NCBI GenBank assembly: GCA_015522345.1
Contig: WAML01000044.1
Span: 1 to 14,745 of the forward strand
Direction of reading: 5' to 3'
Source of the DNA: Desulfurococcales archaeon
GTDB taxonomy: Archaea > Thermoproteota > Thermoprotei_A > Sulfolobales > Desulfurococcaceae
DNA: 14,745 nt
A program made the translations under genes and the position numbers. Below the pieces are notes generated by a model that was given only the letters and a program-made list of their open reading frames with translations, did not search any database and was not told the DNA's origin. Positions 14,666 to 14,745 of this stretch are shown here, piece by piece. The number at the start of each line of letters is the position of its first letter. Position 1 is the first letter of the stretch.

Positions 14666-14745
14666 TATTCATCCTCAAGCACCCCTTTGTCATCCAGAAT
14701 GATATTATCTAGAAGCTTATTCAAACTCTATTGATGCATCTAAAC
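14666..14745. other. Downstream flank of the tnpB-like gene
   Basis: Eighty bases follow the stop. TTCATCC at 14668-14674 also occurs at 13204-13210 and 13318-13324 in the GC-rich block upstream, so these could be traces of element ends. No stable hairpin resembling a transposon right end or omega-RNA is obvious before the window stops. Confidence 0.25.

Noticed and set aside
1..14745. tRNA, rRNA or CRISPR array
   Set aside because: I saw no cloverleaf with a TTCRANNC arm, no ribosomal RNA sequence and no regularly spaced repeats of CRISPR length on either strand.

Overview
The window reads as a hyperthermophilic crenarchaeon, probably Desulfurococcales and Staphylothermus- or Ignisphaera-like. 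The DNA is AT-rich, arginine is mostly AGA/AGG and isoleucine often ATA, TTG and GTG starts are frequent, TATA boxes lie shortly upstream of genes, and the protein families (archaeal type IV pilin, FlaI/TadC-type assembly proteins, MthK-like channel, zinc-finger-less TnpB) fit. The genus is inferred from composition and gene style, not from a search.

Layout. (1) Positions 105-3547, plus strand: a multi-pass membrane protein with a DUF835-like cytosolic domain, a protein with a PATAN/DUF4388-like N-terminal region, and an ACT-V4R ligand-binding protein. These look like sensory or regulatory proteins. (2) Positions 3525-5336, minus strand: a FlaI/GspE-type secretion ATPase that meets the ACT-V4R gene tail to tail with a 23-nt overlap. 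(3) Positions 5612-11380, plus strand: the divergent TadC/FlaJ-like membrane platform followed by five tightly packed genes (spacing from -4 to +10 nt). Each of the five encodes a very short N-terminus, one membrane helix and a Tyr/Thr/Asn-rich exported domain. (4) Positions 11448-11918, minus strand: a typical archaeal type IV pilin, convergent with the minor-subunit operon. (5) Positions 12052-13071, minus strand: a two-helix K+ channel with an RCK/TrkA domain. (6) Positions 13072-13428: a gene-free stretch holding a block of about 61% GC with strong inverted repeats, a candidate structured RNA or mobile-element end. (7) Positions 13429-14665, plus strand: a 47-residue AbrB-like protein overlapping a TnpB-like protein that lacks the zinc finger and has His in place of the last RuvC Asp.

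The ATPase, TadC protein, pilin and five pilin-like proteins together suggest a surface filament or secretion system assembled by the type IV pilus mechanism; the prepilin peptidase is not in the window. The three upstream genes may sense or regulate it, but only proximity supports that. The AbrB-like/TnpB pair with its GC-rich neighbour is the most unusual region and the best candidate for an undescribed RNA-associated system or a domesticated transposon gene.
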